NCBI GenBank assembly: GCA_965153455.1
Contig: OZ234496.1
Location: 5,961,207 to 6,025,206, forward strand
Length of the DNA stretch: 64,000 bases
Origin: Sphagnum compactum
Lineage: Eukaryota; Bryophyta; Sphagnopsida; Sphagnales
Direction: 5' to 3'
The position numbers were made by a program, and so were the translations under genes. Of this stretch, positions 58,209 through 64,000 are shown piece after piece; the stretch's first letter is position 1, and each line of letters starts with the position of its first letter. The notes beneath the pieces are model-generated. The model was not told the DNA's origin and ran no database searches. It worked only from the letters and a program-made list of their open reading frames with translations.

Positions 58209-61200
58209 ATGGCATTGTTTGAGGGAGAGAGCGCTAAAGTCATTGACAAATTCAATGGGGAGAACTTCAACCTTTGGAAGTTCAAGATGGAGGTGGTGTT
58301 GGCCTCCATGGACCTTTGGGAGATTGTCGACGAGTCCGAGGAGGCTCCACCATCCGATGCCGACCCCAAAGTCATCAAAGAATACCAACGGCGCGTGAAG
58401 AAGGCCATGTCCACCATTGGCATCAACTTGGTGGATAGTCAACTTCACCACATCAAGAGGTGCAAGGGACCCGCGGAGGCATGGAAGACACTTTGCAACA
58501 TCCACGAGACGCGGAGCTTGTCCAACATCCTCTTTATTCGTCGCAAGTTCTTCATGTGTAAGATGCAAGAGGGAGAGGACCTTCTAGACCACATCAACAA
58601 GGTCAAGGCGCTTGCGGATCAACTTGCTTGTTTGGAGGTGCCCGTGAGGGATGAGGATGTTGTGATGACCTTGCTTGAGAGCTTGCCACCCTCCTACGAG
58701 TACCTAATCACGGCCTTGGAGACCTTGCCCAAGCAAAATCTCAACATGGAGTTTGTGACCGCACGATTGATGCATGAAGTGTCCAAGAGGAGGGAGAAGG
58801 AGCCGCAAGGTGACGATGCGGCGATGGTGTCAACGCAAGGAAGAGGAGGGACCACATCTACACGCAAAGACACCAAGATATGCTACTATTGTGGACAACC
58901 GGGCCACATTGCACGATTTTGCTTCAAGGCCAAGAACAACAACAACAAGGAGAAGGAGAATGCCAACAATGCCAAGGACGATGATGACTATTCCTTTGCA
59001 ACAAAGGATGGAGACCATTGCAAGGCCATATGCAAGTGGATCATGGACTCGGGCACCACCAAGCATATGACCTCTCATAGAGCCGCATTTGACACGTATG
59101 AGGTAATTCCAACACGCAACGTGCATATGGGTGATGATACATTGTTGAGGCAATTGGAATGGGGTCCATCCTTGTGGAAGTGATGGTGAAAGGGCGAACC
59201 AAGAATATTAGAATCAAGGACGTGCTCCATGTGCCCAAATTGCATGCCAACTTGCTTTCGGTGAGCAAAATCTTGTCAAGTGGGTGCAAAGTGCAATTCA
59301 ACATGAATGAGTGCATTGTGAGGGCATTTGATGGAGAGGTGATTGCAATAGCGCTACGAGAAGGCAACTTGTATCAAGTGACCTTCACCAAGGTGTGTGA
59401 GGTGCATGTGGCCAACGTGGCCCAATCTTCAACAATTGATGGTGCATTGGAGCTTTGGCATCGTCGCCTCGGTCATTTGAACGTCAAAGGTGTGCATGCG
59501 CTCCAAAACATGGTGAGTGGTATGAACCTTGGAAACATGCCTTGCCCTACATCTTCATTTGTTTGTGAAGGGTGCATTCAGGGAAAACAACATCGCAAAC
59601 CATTTCCAAGCGATGGAGGGATGCGTGCCACCAAGCCCTTGGAGATTGTGCATTCAAACGTATGTGGCCCCATGAAGACCACATCCTTGGGTGGTGCAAG
59701 GTACTTTGTGATGTACATTGACGACTTTTCAAGGAAGGTGTGGGTGTACTTGTTGAAGTCCAAAGGGGAGTGCTTGGAGAAATTCAAGGAATTCAAGGCA
59801 CTTGTGGAGACACAATCGGAGCACAAGATCAAGGTCTTTCGGTCCTACAATAAAGGGGAGTACATTTCCAAGGAATTCAAGTGCTTCTTGATGGCACACG
59901 GCATTGAGAAGCAAACCTCCACACCGTATAGGCCTCAACAAAATGGCGTGGCGGAGCGTGCAAACCGCACCCTTGTGGACATGGCGAGGAGCATGCTTCA
60001 TGCTCAAAACCTAAAGAAGTCACTTTGGGCGGAAGCAGTGGTGAATGCGGCCTACACAAGGAATCGATGTCCATCAAGGGCGTTGCAGTCCATCATACCC
60101 GAGGAAGCGTGGAGTGGGAGAAAGCCTTGCATTTCACACATGCGTGTGTTTGGATGCATTGCGTATGCCATGGTGCCGGACGAGAAGAGGGGTAAGCTTG
60201 ATGCAAAGGGCACAAAATGCTTCTTTCTTGGGTATTGTGAAGGCACCAAGGCATATAGGCTCATGTGTGTGCAATCCAAGAAGATCATCAAGTGTAGGGA
60301 TGTTGAGTTCATGGAGATAGCACTAGTGTCGGCAATGATTTGGAGATGCGTCCAAGTGGGAGAAATGAGACCCCTAATGTGGTGATTGTGGACACATCTT
60401 CCAAATCGCCCTTTTTGGATGATGACGATGCTAAAGAGGATCCAAGGAATCAAGAGGCACCGCCAACCCTAGGGTGTTCATTAACACCTTCAACACCATC
60501 TCAAGATGCAAGTGGTGAACAAGAGAGGCAGCCCACGGAGGAGCGTAGGTACCCCTTGAGGGAGCGATGACCACTTGGAGAATGGTGGAAGAACCACATC
60601 CTACCCCAACAAGATGTGGAACGTGCTAATGTTGCTTGTCTTGATGATCCTTTGAATTTGTGTGATGTAATGCGTCCGGAGGATGCAAGCAAGTGGGAGG
60701 CGGCCATGCAAGAGGAGTATGGCTCACTCATGGCGTATGGCACGTGGGAGTTGGTGCCTCTTCCAAAGGATCGCAAGAGTGTGGGATGCAAGTGGGTGTT
60801 TCGCACAAAAAGGGATGCATCGGGCCATATCGTGAGGCACAAGGCAAGGTTGGTGGCCAAGGGGTACTCTCAAGTTGAGGGTGTGGACTTCAATGAGACA
60901 TTTGCCCCGGTGGCCAAGTTCACCACCATTAGATGCATGCTTGCAATTGGAGCCGCCATGGACTTGGAGATCCACCAAATGGACGTGAAGACCGCATTCT
61001 TGAATGGGGAATTGGAGGAGGACATCTACATGGACCAACCACAAGGATTCGTGCAAGATGGCAAGGAGCACCTCGTGTGTAAGTTGAAGAAGTCCTTGTA
61101 CGGGCTCAAGCAATCACCGAGAGCATGGTACCAACGCATTGACATGTTCTTCACCCACGAAGGCTTTTCTAGGAGCCAAGCGGACCATTTTTTGTACATC

Positions 61201-62322
61201 AAGCAAACGGGTGAGTACTTGTTGATAGTGATCATCTATGTGGATGATTTGATCATCTTAGCAAGCAATGTGAGCATTTTGAAGTGGTTGAAGTCAAGGC
61301 TTGAAGATGAATTTGAGATGAGTGATCTTGGAGAGTTGCACTATTACCTTGGTGTGGAGTTTGCAAGAGACCGCGCGAACCGCACCATAACCATGAGCCA
61401 AAGTAAGTATATTGAGGAGGTACTCAAGCGGTTCAACATGGAGGAGTGCAAGCCCATGGGAACTCCGCTTGATGTGAATTCCAAGCTCTTGAAGCTCACG
61501 GAGGAGGAATTTCAAAGCATTGAAGAGGAGATGCAAAGCATTCCATACAAGGCGGCGGTGGGATCATTGATGTATGCCATGGTGGGCACACGGCCGGATC
61601 TTGCATTCCCGGTGAGCATGGTGAGTCAATTCATGTCAAGGGCTGGTCCTTCCCATTGGATGGCGGTGAAACGCATCATGCGGTACTTGAAGGGCACTTT
61701 GGACTTGAAATTGTGCCTTGGAGGCAAGGATGTTAGTTTGAGGGGATATTGTGATGCCGATTGGGGTGGAGATGTAAATGAGCGGCGTTCCACCACGGGG
61801 TACGTATTTTTTGTTGGAGTGGGAGCGGTCTCATGGAATTGCAAGAGACAACCTACAATTGCCTTGTCTACCACGGAGGCCGAATACATGGCCACTAGTC
61901 AATGCACCAAGGAGGCCATATGGTTGAGGAAGTTGATGACGGATGTAGGGCTTGTGCAAAATGGAGCAACAAACATCATGTGTGACAATCAAGGATGCAT
62001 TGCACTTGCAAAGAACCCTACCCACCACTCTCGCACAAAGCACATTGACATACAACACCACTTCATTCGAGAGAAGTTGGAGAGTGGAGAAATAGGCCTC
62101 AAGTATTGCCCAACTCAAGATATGGTGGCGGATGTGTTAACAAAGGCATTGGCAAAGGAGCGGCATCAAAACCTTACAAGAAACATGGGATTGAGAGTCT
62201 TAGATTACTTGCAAAGTGGGAGTGTTGAAGATTATGATGTAGATGTTAGAAACATAGATAATGGTATGCTAAATAGTAAAAACAATGTGGTAGATAAGTG
62301 TTGCAAGCAATCAAAGACATAG
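58209..62322 (+). pseudogene. B2 gag-pol polyprotein with three inherited lesions and an open RT-RNase H frame
   Basis: Gag (58,209 on) starts M-A-L-F-E-G-E-S-A-K, with a CCHC knuckle C-Y-Y-C-G-Q-P-G-H-I-A-R-F-C (about 58,880) and protease D-S-G-T-T-K-H (about 59,046). A 1-nt loss near 59,140 moves to the frame 59,159-60,385 (integrase). Here the first catalytic D is N (H-S-N-V-C-G-P) and the second is Y (R-S-Y-N-K-G-E-Y), so the integrase should be dead, while G-V-A-E-R remains. A second 1-nt loss near 60,320 and TGA at 60,568-60,570 precede the last frame 60,616-62,322: RT with Y-V-D-D (about 61,240) and RNase H with D-A-D-W-G-G and A-E-Y-M, uninterrupted for 568 codons. The frame ends inside the 3' LTR. 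Confidence 0.93.
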
Positions 62323-62651
62323 GTAGATTTGAGAGGGCTTGGGGATGGCTAGGGTTAGGGTTTGGCGGCGGCTAGGATTAGGGCTTGATGACGGCTAGGG
62401 TTAGGGTTTGGTGGCGGCTAGGGTTAGGCGGCGGCTAGGTTAGGGTTAAGTGGCGGCTACTTTAGGGTTAGTAGATAGTATATCAAGGTTTGGTTTTGAG
62501 GAGTCTTTCATTCTCTCTTTTATGGATTTGAGTGCACATAGAAGCTTCAAGCCTTGTTAGATATTACAAGCCATAGTTTTATGATTGTAGCATTTTGTTA
62601 TTTCCAATAATTTGAAGCATTTGAAGCATATAACCCTTGTATTTTCCAATA
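62223..62651 (+). repeat. 3' LTR of B2 (B-type)
   Basis: 429 bp, one 23-bp minisatellite unit shorter than the 5' LTR. It starts TGTTGAAGATTATGATG, ends CTTGTATTTTCCAATA and is followed by ATAAT in antisense A3 gag. It is an alternative right-hand partner of the inversion. Confidence 0.92.
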
Positions 62652-62846
62652 ATAATCCGTGATTTGATCTTCATCATGGGGAATTGTTGCACTCCCATCA
62701 ACAAACTTCCAAAGCCCGTGCTTAGAAAGCATCATGCGCATCTTGAACTTCCAAAGGTGAAAGTTGCCACCATCAAACTTTTCCATGACTTTCAAAGACT
62801 TCATTTGGAAAGATGACATTTTCTTGAACACAAATGTTAAAACAAA
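62652..62846 (-). pseudogene. A3 gag N-terminus
   Basis: The minus-strand frame has Met near 62,819 (M-S-S-F-Q-M-K-S-L-K-V-M-E-K-F-D-G-G-N-F) and runs through H-L-W-K-F-K-M to D-E-D-Q-I-T-D-Y, where the B LTR cuts it at 62,651/62,652. It differs from A1 and A4 gag after G-S-A-T, so A3 is a distinct subtype. The rest of A3 is at 41,941-49,874. Confidence 0.88.
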
Positions 62847-63418
62847 CACTCTATGTTTTTCTATTCAAATGAAGTACAAGTGGGAAGATTTCAAGTTGAG
62901 AAACTTGCTAATGTTTGAAGGGCTCACTTGAAACTTGAAGCTTACAATAACTTGAAAAACCTCTCTTACACACACCTCAAACTTGAACGTTGAAACTCTC
63001 AACAACTCGAAGAACTCTCTTCCACAAACTTTCTCAAACTTGAATGTTGAAACCCTAAACAACTCAAAGAACTCTCTTTCACAAACTTTCTCAAATTTCA
63101 ATGTTGAAACTCTCAACAACTCAAAGAACTCTCTTCCACAAACTTTGAACTTAAAACTTTGAAACTTAAAGACTTGAAAAACACTCTTCCACACTTGAGA
63201 ACTTACAACACTTCGAAGAAGTCTCTTCCACACCTCCCACTCACTTAGAAAAGTTGCAAGCTCCTTGTATGCCACCACTTGGAAATGAACTCCCACTCAC
63301 TTTGCAAACTAAAAACCTTCTCTCAAAAGGATTCTCTCTTTTTTCTTTTAATGAAATACAAGCTCAAAAACCCTTCACTACTTCTTGTTCTAACACAATG
63401 TCCTTTCTCTTGCTTGGT
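62847..63418 (-). other. A3 leader with 57-bp tandem repeats
   Basis: On the minus strand this is the untranslated leader between the primer-binding site and gag. Three copies of a 57-bp unit, marked by GTTGAAAC(T/C)CT on the plus strand at 62,989, 63,046 and 63,103, lie in it. Because 57 is a multiple of three, a frame (63,296-62,865, minus) stays open and repeats a 19-residue unit of the type K-F-E-K-V-C-(G/E)-R-E-F-F-E-L. No protein role is claimed. Confidence 0.75.
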
Positions 63419-63432
63419 GTGGGCCCATAACC
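63419..63432 (-). other. Primer-binding site of A3
   Basis: Minus-strand GGTTATGGGCCCAC next to the A3 5' LTR, same as in A1, A4, B1 and B2. Confidence 0.75.
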
Positions 63433-63897
63433 TATTGGAAACAACTTGAAAACAAGCAAGAATTGAAACACTCAAGGTTAATGAAATGGAACAATTGTAT
63501 TAACTAACAAGAAAATTACAAAGGTTGTATTGCTTCAAATGCTACAATCACAAAACTATGGCTTGTAACAACTAACAAAGGTTGAAGGTTCTATGTGCAC
63601 TCAAAAACCATGAAAGGAGAGAATGAAAGACTCCTCAAAGCCACTCCAATATATACTATCTCCTAACCCTAAAGTAGCCGCCACTTAACCCTAACCTAGC
63701 CGCCACCTAACCCTAGCCGCCACCAAACCCTAACCCTAGCCGCCGCCAAACCCTAAGTAGCCTCCACTTCCAAACCCTAGCCACCACTATTCAACCTAAC
63801 CTAACCACTATAAGGATGTGAATACTATTCATCTTTTTGATGAATGTTTCACACATTCATCAACATTGGGTATTAGAAACGAATAGTATTTCTAACA
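63433..63897 (-). repeat. 5' LTR of A3 (A-type)
   Basis: 465 bp on the minus strand, TGTTAGAAATACTATTCG at 63,897 to CCAATA at 63,433. The outer flank is TTATT (63,898-63,902), the reverse complement of AATAA found after the A3 3' LTR at 49,874. It shares private text with that 3' LTR. Confidence 0.92.
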
Positions 63898-64000
63898 TTA
63901 TTGACGAAGAATCCCACGCAACATGCTCGAACAAAGCACATTGATGTGCAACATCACTTTCTTCGAGAATGAGTTGAAAATGGCGAAGTTACGTTTGAAT
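63898..64000 (+). pseudogene. Host element H: RNase H end (continues beyond the window)
   Basis: After TTATT it reads on as copia RNase H text: [18 protein letters not shown] in the frame that continues G-A-I from the H fragment ending at 49,875. A TGA follows at about 63,970. Its 3' LTR should lie past the window end. Confidence 0.85.

Larger units (their letters stand above)
57184..62651 (+). mobile_element. B2: full-length family-B Ty1/copia element
   Basis: 5' LTR 57,184-57,635, primer-binding site 57,636-57,649, leader to 58,208, gag-pol 58,209-62,322, polypurine tract AAAGTGGGAG 62,213-62,222, 3' LTR 62,223-62,651. The left flank AACCT (reverse complement AGGTT) is the B1 leader; the right flank ATAAT is A3 gag in antisense. 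The flanks do not match, as expected if one side was exchanged by recombination between LTRs. Coding lesions are few. Confidence 0.93.

Noticed and set aside
59130-59185. Programmed frameshift between gag and pol in family B
   Set aside because: The shift lies inside the protease after D-S-G and before the flap region, and no slippery heptamer is seen; a shared 1-nt loss explains it better.
52333-62651. Head-to-head B1/B2 palindrome as a single novel mobile unit
   Set aside because: Target duplications and LTR pairing show that it is one element inserted antisense in the leader of another, plus an inversion; no need for a new class.

Overview
The window is nuclear DNA of a land plant or close streptophyte relative. 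Evidence is an ATL-type RING-H2 gene, spliced genes with GT-AG introns, Ty1/copia elements rich in TTTAGGG-like motifs, and a very low gene density. The copia elements carry a primer-binding site matching the anticodon arm of initiator tRNA-Met. I lean towards a non-seed plant, but the sequence does not prove this.

Layout. Positions 1-9,950 hold old, AT-rich repeats around a decayed rolling-circle transposon (about 1,650-6,990) with three recognisable parts: an HUH Rep domain, a PIF1-like helicase and an endonuclease/exonuclease/phosphatase (EEP) domain. Positions 9,950-28,700 hold the only two host genes I can support. One is a two-exon membrane RING-H2 E3 ligase of the ATL type (+, 11,701-13,832). 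The other is a 14-exon gene on the minus strand (28,135 down to 18,876) for a 1,554-residue ELL-like RNA polymerase II elongation factor. Positions 28,700-35,990 are AT-rich intergenic DNA with small tandem duplications and one possible small TIR element. Positions 35,990-64,000 are a nest of two related Ty1/copia families, called A and B here.

Retrotransposon nest. A-type LTRs start TGTTAG and B-type LTRs start TGTTGA; both end CCAATA. Both families have the same primer-binding site, the same style of polypurine tract and a telomere-like/GGCGGC minisatellite in the LTR. Host element H (family A) received B1 (target duplication GTTTA), a solo A LTR (GTGTT) and A3 (AATAA). B1 received a B-type insertion in its leader (AGGTT), and A3 received A4. 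For B1, A3 and the insertion inside B1, the two ends of each insertion now lie far apart and in opposite orientation. One inversion between inverted B-type LTRs (41,489-41,940 with either 57,184-57,635 or 62,223-62,651) reunites all three target duplications at once. It is either a real LTR-mediated inversion or an assembly inversion. All copies are coding-dead or damaged, although B2 keeps a long open RT-RNase H frame.

The two host genes act in different processes, ubiquitin ligation at a membrane and transcription elongation in the nucleus, and show no operon-like link. Domain calls rest on motifs read by eye; no database search was run.
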